From positions 102,098,786 through 102,162,785 of the forward strand of contig OZ022499.1 of NCBI GenBank assembly GCA_963989385.1: a stretch of 64,000 bases of DNA. Direction: 5' to 3'. The notes under the pieces were generated by a model. The model was not told the DNA's origin and did no database searches. It worked only from the letters and a program-made list of their open reading frames with translations. The DNA is from Ctena decussata. Its lineage: Eukaryota; Mollusca; Bivalvia; Lucinida; Lucinidae. Both the position numbers and the translations under genes were made by a program. Of the stretch, positions 1 to 10,992 are shown piece by piece (within the stretch, counting starts at the first letter, position 1; each line of letters starts with the position of its first letter).

Positions 1-421
1 ATAAGGCTGTCTGACGTCTGACACGTGGGAGAATAACGTAGCATTATTCGAAAATAGTGTTCTTTAGCTTAAAATTCATGAATTATTTATGTAACGTTTC
101 TTTTTTTGTTCAGTATAGATTATATTAAACTGAATCATTTACAAAAAAAAAATCAGGTATGTTTTAATATTACTTCTTTGGTGACCTACATAGATAGTGG
201 AAAATAAAAGATACTGATGCTTGTTCATTGCACATAGCTATAGACAGTTATGTGAAGAAGATCACAGCTTCTGCCAAACTCTCCATCTTCCCACCCCACC
301 CCAGCATACAAATAAAATCAACTTAATAACCATGTTATTAACCAAGTGTGTAAATGCCAATACCTTAATTAGTTGATGAATTTATAGGAATGGACGTACA
401 TGTAGTAATGTTCTGTTTCAG

Positions 422-479
422 GTTAATGTAACTGATGGAAAGAGCGGCCAGTTAGATGCCTCAAGTTTCTCTGTCACAG
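422..479 (+). CDS. DYNC1H1: DYNC1H1 antepenultimate exon
   Basis: Acceptor ttctgtttcag precedes GTTAATGTAACT; donor ACAG|gtcag follows. Encodes [19 protein letters not shown] and leaves one base of a Gly codon (phase 1). Confidence 0.92.
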
Positions 480-2499
480 GTCAGTTGTTTCAGGAATGTT
501 TGGAGAAACAGACATTGAGTGATATGGGCTGGGACAAGACAAAACCAACAAAGTTGCGTAGGCACCCAATGAAGACCCAGATCAGTCTGGACATTCGCCC
601 AGCTTGATTGGAGTCTCCTGTTTGCATGGAGCTAGCTTGGGCCTTAGCACAGCAAAGTCTCAGTTCAGACTGGACAGATGCCCAGGCTAATCAGTCTTTG
701 CATGGTGCACATGCCACTTTGTTGGTTTTGTTGTATTGTGGCGAAAGACTATGCATATAATATGCATGTTTCTGTGCAAACTACTAGCGTTTGGTCATCA
801 ATAATGTTCATAATCTTACACTTAAAAATGGCTTCACCAAATTGAAAAAGCTCTTTTTCCTGTATATTCTTGAGAATATACATCTTGGTTAGTTCTAGTG
901 CATTTCCAAACATATGGTTTAGTGGAGAGAAAACACACTCAAAATAATTGTTTATCAGCATCTCTGCATATGATTTGCATACAATGAAAATTGCCATTAA
1001 ATGTTCCGGTATAGACAGAAATGTGATTTTGCTGTTCTAGGTTTGCGACTTCAAGGAGCTGTGTGTAAGAACAATAAACTACAGTTGTCATCAACCATCT
1101 CCACTGATCTGCCTCTGACATACCTGAGATGGATCAAGTAAGTTTGGAGTTGATCATTTTTACATGCAATATGTTGCTGAAGATTTCATCCCTTTAGTGT
1201 ATAAAGAGGGGAAGAAAAATTTGTGGCAATTGTATATGGTACTGAACATACTGATTTCGAGCTGGGCCTATAGGTGCAAGAAACATACTGGGCACAGGTT
1301 GATCAGTCTTTCCTGATGACATAATAATCTATGAATAACGCAGGAAAGCTGATAACTATGAATTGTTACCTTCCCAGGGAGATTGCTAACATAATATATG
1401 CTCTCATTCTCATAGCACTGTCTTTCAACATACTCTAGGCCTACTGTGCTTGCAGTAGGTGCGGGTGGGGGTTGTTTGGACATTTTTTCTCTCTTCAATC
1501 ATTTCTCCTCTTTCTCCCTCTCTGGGAGACAGCTCGATATAGACTGAAATACTGTCTCAAAGGGCCGTTAAACCCAAAACAATCAATCAATCAATTCAAC
1601 ACACTCAAATCCGCTTAGAGATTGCTACAAACTGACTAATTTAGGGACAAATCTTACAGACATGCGATGCATAATACATGAAAATAATTGATCACATATA
1701 CAAGAAGTTAAAGAAATCCTTCAGGACTTAATATTCTGTCATTTTCAGTTTCTACACTGTAAATAAATACACACCACTAACTTTTATAAAATATTTCAGA
1801 TCATCATTTCATAGCTTTTCAGATTTTTCCCTGTAAGCTCCATATTTGACAAGGAATTCATTTACCTTGGAAGCAAATATAAAGTTCTGCTGAAGTTGTT
1901 CCCGCTGTAAATATGTTGGCCAAAGCATAGTGTGGCCAATGCTTAAGGTGAATTGGCACATTTTCAGGGGAAGCAGATATACCATTTCATTTTTGCCTCC
2001 CTTTTAAATGGGGGTCTACTCTAACAGAAAAAGAATTTCTCCTAGAGGAGCAAATTCTTTCATTTAAGAGTAGAAAGGTCTGCTCTGATAGAAACAGAAT
2101 TTGTTCCATTAAGAGCAAATTTTTTCTTTAAGAGTAGACCCCTTTTGGACGGGTATTGTCATCCAGGGAAGCAAATTGGGTCACAAAAGTTGTCTCCCTT
2201 CAAAAAGCTGGGAAAAAAGATTGAGTACTCATATATCTTGAGTATTCAGACATCTTAAAACAGCTATTACAGAAAGTGGCCTGTTTTGAATACCTTTGTT
2301 CACTCTATATTTCTGTTTGTTTGTTTTTAGGCATGATGGAAAGATTCCTGAAGATAAGGTCACACTACCAGTGTACCTTAATGCCACTCGTGGACAGCTG
2401 TTGTTCACCTTGGATTTCAGTACAGAAGGTCTGGGTTCCGGAAAAGATCACAGCTTCTATGAGAGGGGAGTGGCCCTTGTCTGTTCTGACCTCAGCTAA
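422..2499 (+). CDS. DYNC1H1: Cytoplasmic dynein 1 heavy chain, C-terminal part (3 exons)
   Basis: Last 107 residues of the microtubule minus-end motor subunit of cytoplasmic dynein. Exons 422-479, 1041-1137 and 2331-2499 join in frame (324 bases including the TAA). The product starts [16 protein letters not shown], runs through [19 protein letters not shown] and [11 protein letters not shown], and ends [15 protein letters not shown]. These blocks match the end of the dynein C-terminal domain of animal DYNC1H1 (LPVYLN, DF, FYERGVAVLC). The domain packs against the AAA+ ring and tunes motor output. The rest of this very large gene lies left of the window. The frame, splice sites and family motifs agree, and an axonemal dynein is less likely because FYERGVA is typical of the cytoplasmic form. 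Confidence 0.95.
524..743. repeat. Diverged G-related MITE
   Basis: GGGACAAGACAAAACCAACA at the left, GTTGGTTTTGTTGTATTGTG at the right, with CCCAGATCAGTCTGG and GCCCAGGCTAATCAG between. Lies in a DYNC1H1 intron. Confidence 0.5.
1041..1137 (+). CDS. DYNC1H1: DYNC1H1 penultimate exon
   Basis: Acceptor gctgttctag; donor ATCAA|gtaagt. Completes Gly, then encodes [17 protein letters not shown] and LPLTYLRWI, leaving two bases of a Lys codon. Confidence 0.93.
1434..1605 (-). mobile_element. SINE-like repeat with conserved central domain
   Basis: Read on the - strand: TGGGTTTAACGGCCCTTTGA, then ACAGTATTTCAGTCTATATC, CTCCCAGAGAGGGAGAAAG and CTACTGCAAGCACAGTAGGC. The central AACAGTATTTCAGTC-type block recurs in the other SINEs listed and resembles the Nin-DC type domain known from invertebrate SINEs. 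Confidence 0.55.
1945..2225. mobile_element. Foldback P element
   Basis: Starts AAGGTGAATTGGCACATTTTC; palindromic arms carry GGTCTACTCT...AAGAATTT and AAATTCT...AGAGTAGACCCC, then AAGCAAATTGGGTCACAAAA. One arm segment is duplicated. Reference description for family P. In DYNC1H1 intron 2 of the window. Confidence 0.6.
2331..2499 (+). CDS. DYNC1H1: DYNC1H1 terminal coding exon
   Basis: Acceptor tttgtttttag. Encodes [18 protein letters not shown] to the C-terminal [15 protein letters not shown] and a TAA at 2497-2499. Confidence 0.95.
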
Positions 2500-2895
2500 A
2501 GAGGAGCTGGCGGGGTTGAAGAAATAATGGGGAGAGAAACTGAAGTTCTGTTTGACTATTTTGAATTAATGTTGTGCTAAATGGAATGTTGTGTTGAAAT
2601 ATTATAGACTTTAATATTGTAGACTTAAAAGTGTACCTTAGTGTAAGAACAAGATCCCCAGTTAGTTTGTGTTATTAAAATCTAAAAAAAAAAATGATTA
2701 TGAGCTTTTGAAAGCGAGTCAGCCATAAATGCACTACAAGTGAAGCTTAAAACTTTTGAACACATTCTTAACCATTTACAATTTGGAATTTACAGGTATG
2801 ATTAACAGACAATTGCTTAGCTGTTGTGATCAAACAAACTTTTATTCCCAAAGTTCATTTCCAATTTACCTTTAAATGTTTATCCCTGAAATAAA
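2500..2895 (+). other. Probable DYNC1H1 3' UTR
   Basis: AT-rich sequence after the dynein stop. AATAAA at about 2890-2895 is the best polyadenylation signal; an ATTAAA near 2673 is an alternative. The end is inferred, not proven. Confidence 0.45.
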
Positions 2896-3435
2896 TAATT
2901 TGCATCTTGTAGAAAAGGATCCATGATGCTACACAAGTGCAGACACTCAGCTCAGCGTGCTCATATGTTCAGTCAGATCAGTCTTGGCTTAAAATCTGAT
3001 CAGCAGGAACGCACAGGCTGATCTGAGTCTTCTGTGTGCACATGTCTAGTTCCTTTTATACGATGTAAGTTGTTGTGATTGGCATTGCATGAAGAATAAT
3101 CTCAAGGCAGTATGATCAGGGAAAATTCAGATAGGCCTGCTACTTGACCAGTCTTTTCTGTATATTGAACTGTAAACTCTGGTCTGGAAATGTCAAGACT
3201 GAATAATTATCACTAGCGAGAAAGCTGATTTTAGCATCTACAATACACACATAGGTGATGGTTTCTTTTTTGATTAATGCCAATCAAATATATTGCTTTT
3301 ATTCTGCAAATCTTTGATTTGAGTAGAGTTAGAAAACAAAAATTTCGGAAGAAAAAGAAAGACAATGAAGCATGCCCTCGAGGTATATGCAAACAGTAAA
3401 GACACAGATTAGCCTGTGAGCCCATGCAAACTGAT

Positions 3436-3710
3436 CAGGGGCCGTATTCATAAAACGACTTAAGTCGTTGCTATGCTGTTGCTAAGGCTAAATTTCTTTG
3501 AGGGAGATTCCCTACAACTATGAAATTTGCTCTGGAGGAGTCTTTGTCTACAACTTTGTCTACAACTATGAAATTTGCTCTGGAGGAACAGTCTTACAAA
3601 GACTGTTCCTCCAGAGCAAATTTCATAGTTGTAGGAAATCTCCTTTATAGATATTTAGCCTTAGCAACAGCATAGCAACGACTTAAGTGGCTTTATGAAT
3701 ACGGCCCCTG
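3436..3710. mobile_element. Foldback M element
   Basis: CAGGGGCCGTATTCATAAAA and its complement at the right. The long arms carry GTTGCTATGCTGTTGCTAAG / CTTAGCAACAGCATAGCAAC. The loop holds a local duplication of CTACAACTATGAAATTTGCT. Confidence 0.72.
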
Positions 3711-3922
3711 TATTTTCTGTTTGAATTTCCTATTCATTTGGGTAATCTTAAAGAATTCTCTATGAAAGCAAAATTATTATGAGCTACCCTCCATGGGCAA
3801 GGGTGTCGTATGTTTTCTGCATCAGTGTTCTCCCTTTAAGCTGTATCCTTGAAAAGACAGAACCAAAGACTGTTAAGGATTTGTTAGAATATTCTGATGA
3901 GTCTTTCCAAACTGGAGCATAT

Positions 3923-4158
3923 GAGCCGCGACACGAGAAAACCAACAATGTGGTTGTGCGCCCAGCGCAGACTCAGATCAGCCTGGGCATCCGCCCAGTC
4001 TGATCAGAGTCTTCGCTGTCCGCATGGAGGTAGCTTAGACCCTTAGCTACTCTTTGAACTCTTAACGGAGAGTCTGAGTAAACTGGGCAGATGCACAGGC
4101 TGATCTGAGTCGGCACTGGTCGAACAACCACATTGTTGGTTTTCTCGTGTCGTGGCTC
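3923..4158. mobile_element. G MITE copy (hairpin-rich, ATAT flanks)
   Basis: Ends GAGCCGCGACACGAGAAAAC and its near-complement, flanked by ATAT. Each arm holds an inner hairpin GATCAGCCTGGGC-ATCC-GCCCAGTCTGATC, so the folded strand would be branched. About 236 bp, no ORF. Reference description for family G. Confidence 0.78.
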
Positions 4159-4439
4159 ATATGACTATACTCTTAAAGGGAAGATACTTGAAGGACAGAA
4201 ATTGCTCCTAGGATTTGCAACAAAAAGAAAAAGACTTTTATAGATTTGCTTTTGTACAGCTTTACTCTGCTTAAGGTTTGGCGTTTTTTCTGCTTTTGTC
4301 TATAGGAAATAATCTTTGGCTTAATAAAATCTTACTTCAATACTCATATTTTGTTCTGTTTTCTCTTTTAACCATGATAGTAGATATAAACATTTGTGAT
4401 TTACGCTGTGCAAAAGAATAAACTTGTTACCCCGGCTTA

Positions 4440-4570
4440 GATCCTGAACGGGCAGGACTGATAGATGACTTGAGGTTTTACGGATCTCTAAACAGCATTT
4501 CCGTTATATCAAGCCAATGTATGGGTGATAATGAAAGGCTTGTACTCTGTAATCCCTGTTTACAGTGGAA
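4440..4570 (-). mobile_element. SINE-like fragment truncated by HP-Z
   Basis: GATGACTTGAGGTTTTACGG, AACAGCATTTCCGTTATATC and GGGTGATAATGAAAGGCTTG on the + strand. HP-Z begins where the tRNA head would be expected. Confidence 0.45.
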
Positions 4571-5803
4571 AACTAGAAATGTTTTTCAGAGAAAAACTGA
4601 TGTCCCCCCACCATCCCATTTCCCATCCCCTCCAATGAATAAAAAGCCTGAACAAGTAAAATATCTAGGCAAGTTTGGAGAAAATCCATCTACTAGTTCT
4701 AAAGATACCTTACATAGATTACTATGACCTTGAAAATAAGGTCACCAAATTCAAATCATCTCTAAAACTTGTCTGAATGATGTATCCATGCAAGTTTGGT
4801 GAAATTCCATCCATTGGTTCAAGACATATCACTGGTACAAAAAATTGTCATCTAAGTCCTCCAATGACCTTGAAAATGAAGTCAAGGTCATGAAAATCTA
4901 ATCAGCTCTTTAACTTGTCCCAATGATGTATCCATGCAAGTTTGGTGAAATTCCATCCATTCGTTCAGGCCATATCACTGGTACAAGAAATTGTCATCTA
5001 AGTCCTCTAGTGACCTTGAAAATGAGGTCAAGGTCACCAAAATCTGACCAGCTCTTAAACTTGTTGCAACAATGTATCCACACAATTTTGGACAAATTCC
5101 ATTCATTGGTTCAGGAGATATAGTGGTACAAGAAAATGTCATGTAAGTCCTCCAGTGACCTTGTAAATGAGGTCAAGGTCACCAAAACCTAATCAGCTAT
5201 TAAACTTGTCCCAATAACGCATCCATGCAAGTTTGGTGGAATTGCATCCATTGGTTCAGGAGATATAGTGGGAACAAGAAACTGACATCTAAGTCCTCCA
5301 GTGACCTTGAAAATGAGGTCAAGGTCACCAAAATGTAATCAGCTCTTAAACTTGTCCCAATGATGTATCCGTGCAAGTTTGGTGAAATTCCATAAATTGG
5401 TTCAATAAATATCACTAGTACAAGAAATTGTCAACTAAGTCCTCCAGTGACCTTGAAAATGAGGTCAAGGTCACCAAAACCTAATCAGCTATTAAACTTG
5501 TTCCAATGATGTATCCATGCCAGTTTGGTGAAATTCAATCCATTGGTTCAGGAGATATAGTGGGTACAAGAAATTGTCATCTAAGTCCTCCAGTGACCTT
5601 GAAAATGAGGTCAAGGTCACCATAATCTAATCAGCTCTTAAACTTGTCCCAATGATGTATCCATGCAAGTTTGGTGAAATTCCAACGATTGGTTCAAGAG
5701 ATATCGTGCACACAAGAAATCTGTCACGCCGACGCTGACGCCGACGCCCGGGATCCGCACTGAAAACAATATGTCCCCCCTCACCTTTGGTGGGGGGACA
5801 TAA
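4571..5803 (+). mobile_element. HP-Z element copy 1
   Basis: 5' ACTAGAAATGTTTTTCAGAG then GATGTCCCCCCACC. Core of about seven units near 175 bp: CCTCCAGTGACCTTGAAAAT, GAGGTCAAGGTCACC, CCAATGATGTATCCATGCAA and AGTTTGGTGAAATTCCATCC. 3' zone of GACGCC repeats at 5728-5748 and the hairpin TGTCCCCCCTCACC / GGTGGGGGGACA, then TAAAA. Confidence 0.72.
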
Positions 5804-6420
5804 AAAAATATGTCTACATCAGAATTCTAACCAGGACCACCAAACTAGCATGCCATCATTTGATGCACAAAGCTACTGGGGGACTCCTAATTACTTCTTA
5901 AGCTTGCCCAAATAATAAAGCCAAGAAAGTTTGGTGAAATCCCACTCATTGGGTCAGGAAATAGTATGGGTACAAGAAATTATGCCAATGCAAATGCAGA
6001 AAATTTAACAGTCTAAGACCTTCTATGACCTTGAAAATAGTATCAGAGTCACTAAAATCTAAAAACCCACTTTCAGGAAAAATTACATTCTAGGGCAGGA
6101 CTGGAAACTAATTGAAATGGTGGTGGTGGGGGTTTAAAGAGATAAAAATATGATTTCTTACTGTAAATGTAACTAAAATTTTCTTGGTGTAAACCCTCAG
6201 AAAAAGTTTTAGTCCTGTCTAGGGATGTACTTTTATCTGAAATAGGCCAAAGCTCTTTGGCTTGTCCCAATGATTTATCCATGCAAAAAATTCCACCCAC
6301 TGAATCAAGAGATATAGTGAGCACAAACTGTCACGTTGACCCCAACATGAATGCCAACACCAATGGGATCTGCACTGAAAACAGTGTCCCCCACCTCACC
6401 TTTGGTTGGGACATAATTTG
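5804..6420 (+). repeat. Degenerate HP-Z remnant
   Basis: Resembles the Z core and 3' end in decayed form: AAGTTTGGTGAAATCCCACT at 5928, ATCAAGAGATATAGTGAGC at 6304 and a damaged hairpin TGTCCCCCACCTCACC / GGTTGGGACATAA near 6385-6415. A short CCACCACC tract lies near 6118. Confidence 0.6.
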
Positions 6421-6782
6421 CAAAGTCAGCAGAGCTTGAAATCAAGTCACACGATCAGAGTGATGTGACACCCAACAGACCATTTTATAAGAATCTTTCT
6501 CAGGTTTGACAAGTCTCAGTATTTTAGTTTTAAAGAAACTTACTTAAACTCGACTCAAACACAAGGACTGACACTAAATGTCACAGTCAATATACTGAAA
6601 ACAAAAGGTCAAACTGTCAAAAAGCCACAGAAGTGCATCCTTAGCAGCAACTTTATACCAGGTTTGATAATTGCTGATGCGTTTCACAGACATAGGTTCA
6701 AGTACTATGGTTAACTTCACAGACATAGGTTCAAGTATCATGGTTGGCTCTGTTTTGACAAGAAGACACATATATCACACTT

Positions 6783-6930
6783 ATTGATTGATTTGTTGCT
6801 TTATGTCCACTGTAAACAGCTACGGTCATGTCGGGACGGTCAGTTAACCTGACCACGCTGTTCCTGGGCAGGATTAGAGTCATTAGACGTAAGTGGATAA
6901 CCAGCACTAAGTGCATATATTTTCGCCATA
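6783..6930 (-). repeat. SINE-like repeat
   Basis: TTTATGTCCACTGTAAACAG then GGTCATGTCGGGACGGTCAG and TTAACCTGACCACGCTGTTC. Same family as 12281; the region preceding it matches the tail zone TTGATTGATTTGTTGC. Confidence 0.5.
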
Positions 6931-7414
6931 TCACACTTAAAGTTGGTGCAACAGAAATTTGCTGAAGAACAATGTCGGATATTGAATAGGTCTTCATTTG
7001 CTTATCATAGGCCTGGGCCCAGTTAAACCCATCTCTGTATGACCTACGTGTTGGTGGGCCATTAAACCTGAGTTCACTCACTCTGTTGTCCAAAGTGTCG
7101 TTAGCTTAAAATAAGTCAAGATTTTGTTACATCTTGTACCCATAAAATCAAGTGTGCTATATCTTTTGCTGAAAAACAGAGGCGAGCTTTTGCACTGCAG
7201 CAAAAAATGGCATATGTTTGAAATTTTAATGGCTCATTAACTAATGACATGGTTAGTTTTGAACAACTGGGCCCAACTGAAATAGTTTTCCCATGTACAT
7301 TAATTACATAAATGTCCGATTTACCACTGGTGAGCAGTATGCAAACATTCAAGTAGGTCAGACTTTCAAATGACTTAATATGGAAAAGTAGGAGCTTCAG
7401 ATAGAAAAGTAGGA

Positions 7415-7592
7415 ACAAGACCTGTCCGTGTACAGGATAGCTCGCCTGCAGTGCCTTGCCCATCCATGGGTTAAGAAGATATAGGTCTTTAAAAAACTTC
7501 AACCAAAACATCCAATCCGAACGCCGACGCGGACGCCAACGCCGTGGTGACAACAATAGCTCTTCCTAAACTTTCGTTCAGGCGAGCTAAAA
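7415..7592 (+). mobile_element. HP-U element copy 1, without minisatellite core
   Basis: About 178 bp: ACAAGACCTGTCCG, then ATAGCTCGCCTG, a short spacer, GACGCGGACGCCAACGCCG, then AATAGCTCTTCCTAAAC and TTCAGGCGAGCTAAAAA. The 5' GCTCGCCTG is the inverse of the 3' CAGGCGAGC. Confidence 0.6.
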
Positions 7593-7782
7593 ATGTAGGA
7601 AATTTATGGCAGAAAGGAGAAGGTTTTGAATATATCAAAAAAAAACATATCGCCTATGCCCCCAGAAGAGGTAGAGTATATGGTGCACTTTCCTGAAACC
7701 ATAGCTTTTCCTGATAATTATTTGGCATTTTATGGCCAAAAAAGGAGTTTTCTGAGAAAAAGTGGGAAGAGACTTAAAGAAG

Positions 7783-8972
7783 AGGGCCATGATGGCTCTG
7801 GATCGCTCACCTGAGTATCCTGTAAATTTAACCTCAGAGACATCCGTACGTACAACAGAGTTTCACAAAGATTCAATGGAAAATGAACCCTTTATTGTGT
7901 ACCTAAGGTTTTTATAAGATTTAAGCTAATGACCTTGTTTTTGACCCCACATGACCCAGTTTCAACCCTGGTCTAGATTTCTTAGATATTAACATTCTGA
8001 CAAAGTTTCATGAATATCCGATCAAAACTGTGCCCTCTAGAGCTAAACAATGTTTTTCTATAGTTTGACCAAATGACCTAGTTTTTGACCCGACATGACC
8101 AAGTTGCATCCTTTGTCCAGATTTGTTGGAGATAAACATTTGACAAAGTGAGAAGATTGGAACAAAACTGTGTCCTCTAAAGCGTTCACATGGTTTTTCT
8201 AAGAACTGACCTAGTGACCTAGATTTTGACCTGACATGGCCCAGTTTCATTTCTGGTTTAGATTTCATAAAAATAAAAAAAATAAAAATCTGTAAAAGTT
8301 TCATTGTGATTATATCATAACTGTACCCTCAAGAGTGTACACAAGGCTTTTCTAAGATCTGACCAAGAGTTTGACCCCACAAGACTCAGATTCATACTTG
8401 CTCTAGATTTCATAAAGAAAAACATTCTGACAAAGTTTCATGAAGATTGGATCATAACTGCCCTCTAGAGTGTGCACAAGGTTTTTCTAAGATTTGACCT
8501 AGTGACCTAGTTTTTGACCCCACATGACCCAGCTTCAAAGTTGGTCTAGATTTTATTAAGATAAACATTCTGACCAAGTTTCATGATGATTGGATAACTG
8601 TGCTCTCTGTGTCATTCTAAGATTTATTTCTATTTTTAGCTCTGGCAGCCATTTTGTGCAGCAGAATGGAACTGTTTTAGCAATTTTTGTTCAGAACCAT
8701 AAGTCAAACACTTCTGTGAAATTATTTTGAAATCGAACCATTGGCTTCAGAGGAGAAGTCGTTTAAAGGTTTTTCTAATTTTAGCTCTGGCGGCCATATT
8801 GTTCAGCGGAGCGGAACCGTTTTAGCAATTTAGGTAGAGGGTCTCCTAAGGAACATTTCTGTGAAATTATTTCAAAATCAGCCCAGCAGTTTTGGAGAAG
8901 TCATTTAAAGTTTTTTCTAATTTTAGCTCTGGCAGCCATATTGTTCAGCAGAGCGGCAGAGAGGCAATTTTT
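7783..8972 (+). mobile_element. HP-W element copy 1, 3' truncated
   Basis: Starts AGAGGGCCATGATGGCTCT then ATCGCTCACCTGAG, the W family 5' end. The core is degenerate units near 150 bp with TGACCTAGTTTTTGACCC and CAAAGTTTCATGAAGATTGG. It ends in the TTTTAGCTCTGG(C/T)(A/G)GCCAT zone; the microsatellite and 3' hairpin are absent. Closest relative in the window: 27838-29319. Confidence 0.65.
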
Positions 8973-9174
8973 CTGAACATGAGGGAAAACTGCAAAAATT
9001 ACTTTGGAATTATAGAATACTGTAGTTGTGGTTAACAAGAAATTGGCCAAAATTTCATCTTCAGCTTCTTGTTTTCACCTGGATTGCCAGACTTTATGAA
9101 GAGGATAAGCAAGTAGTAAAATAATAAAGTGCATCCAACTGACTGACTAGACTGCTTTTTGGAAGCAGTGTAAT

Positions 9175-9506
9175 CAGGGGCCGTATTCATAAAACGACTT
9201 AAGTGGTTGCTATGCTGTTGCTAAGGCTAAATTTCCTTGAAAGAGATTCCCTACAACTATGAAATATGCTCTGGAGGAACAGTCTACTGTTCCTCCAGAC
9301 CAAATTTCATATTTTGTTCTGTTCTGTTCAATTCTCGTATCGACGTTACCCAAGTGGCTCAACGGTACGTAACCATAGTTGCACACACCTGGCGCCGCGT
9401 GTCCGTCCGATCCAAATTTCATAGTTGTAGGGAATCTCCTTTATAGATATTTAGCCTTAGCAACAGCATAGCAACGACTTAAGTGGCTTTATGAATACGG
9501 CCCCTG
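9175..9506. mobile_element. Foldback M element with a SINE-like insertion
   Basis: Same arms as the 3436 copy. The loop sequence CCAAATTTCATA is duplicated around a 100 bp insertion (9312-9411). Confidence 0.72.
9312..9411 (-). mobile_element. Short SINE/LINE tail insertion with 12 bp duplication
   Basis: 100 bp flanked by the direct repeat CCAAATTTCATA (9300-9311 and 9412-9423). Read on the - strand it starts ATCGGACGGACACGCGG and ends GAACAGAACAGAACAAAA, a short tandem tail as in retroposons. Confidence 0.65.
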
Positions 9507-10082
9507 GGCTTATACTGTTTGCTAAGCATTTTTGGTATACATGATGTTTTAATGTTCAGAAATAGGCTACAAGGTAAAGAAAACAATTACAAACATGAAT
9601 TCATTTTTTAATGTCGCAAGAGCAGACCAACATATAAATGCAGACATATAGACAGCTGAATTGTTATCTTTGTTCATAATAAAAATATCAAACTGCTTAA
9701 TCTTTCTACGGTGTCGAATTACAAAAAATAACGAAGCTGCTTGAAGCTCTTGTCATATTTGGCATCAGAAACTTCCAGAGTTTCAGAAAATTCATGGAGT
9801 TAAACCTTGAGACAAACAATATTTATTGCTAAACTGAATTGTAAACAGAGCTCTAGATAAGAGGAGTTATATAAACAGCTTTATACATGTATATGGGAGT
9901 TTTCTTCTCGCTATTAATAACAAATCTTATCATCTTGAAAATTCAAAGATAGAATGACTAATGGAAGACCAAACAGAACAGGACTGAAAAAAGGTTACCT
10001 GATCATGATTTCAAATACTTACTGGTAATTCCTAAAACAAATGTTGCTATTTACTGTATTTGAAGATAAGTTGATGATATAT

Positions 10083-10306
10083 GAGCCGTGACACGAGAAA
10101 ACCAACAATGTGGTTGTATGCCCAGCGCAGACTCAGATCAACCTGGTTTGACTAGACTCTTCGTTGAGCGCTCAGAGGGTAGCTAAGGGTCTGAGCTACC
10201 TCCATGCGGACAGCGAAGACTCTGATCAGACTGGGCGGATGCCCAGGCTGATCTGAGTCTGCGCTGGGCACACAACCACTTTGTTGGTTTTCTCGTGTCG
10301 CGGCTC
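10083..10306. mobile_element. G MITE copy
   Basis: ATAT on both flanks; GAGCCGTGACACGAGAAAAC at the left and TTTTCTCGTGTCGCGGCTC at the right. Left inner hairpin eroded. Confidence 0.75.
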
Positions 10307-10386
10307 ATATTTTGTAACATTATGTTGCAAACCCTCAGAACTGCCTCAATTAGGCAATTGTTATGAGGTGTTACAACAACATAACA

Positions 10387-10549
10387 GAGCCGCAATACGA
10401 CAAAACAACGAAGTGACATGTGTGCCCAGTGAAGACTCAGATCAGCCTGGGCATCCACCCATGCTCAAAGATAGCTAATGGTCTAAGCTACCACCATGAT
10501 AAGACCCTGATCAGACTGGGCCAAAGTTGTTTTTGTCTTGTCCCAGCTC
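10387..10549. repeat. Decayed G MITE
   Basis: GAGCCGCAATACGACAAAAC at the left and TTTTGTCTTGTCCCAGCTC at the right with shortened interior; next to a younger copy. Confidence 0.55.
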
Positions 10550-10770
10550 ATATACTTTTATCACAAAACAAGAAAAATTATCCAGAAATTACTAACTAGT
10601 CTCCCCTTATTTGAAGCAGTGGTATATATGGCATAACTCAGCTGTAAGTATCACATATTTGGTGTTATTAACGACCGTTGTCGAGACATCCTATCTACTT
10701 CTGTAATTGACTCAAATCTTCTAGTCTGGTATTTTCATCAGGAGGATGTTTTTTTGAAACTAATAGCAAT

Positions 10771-10992
10771 TAAGGTGAATATGAACACATATAGGGGAAG
10801 CAACTCTGCCATTTTCTTTTTTGCCTCCTTTCTAAATGGGGATCAGTTCTTAAAAGAATTTGCTCTTCTTGGAGTAAATTCTTCTCTAAAAGTGAACCTC
10901 TTTTAGAAGAGTTTTTGCCAACCAGGGAAGCAAACAAGAAGTCACTGAAATTGTTACCCTTTGTAAAAATAGTGGAAAAAATGGAGGTGCAC
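10771..10992. mobile_element. Foldback P element
   Basis: AAGGTGAATATGAACACATA start, AGAATTTGCTCTTCTTGGAG centre, then GTGGAAAAAATGGAGGTGCA end. Confidence 0.6.

Noticed and set aside
2276..2527. 83-codon + strand frame overlapping the last dynein exon
   Set aside because: Different frame from the spliced dynein product, which matches the family to its last residues.
6731..7556. Open frames of 120 and 146 codons on the - strand
   Set aside because: They overlap SINE, N fragment and HP-U sequences, with no family resemblance and no splice support.
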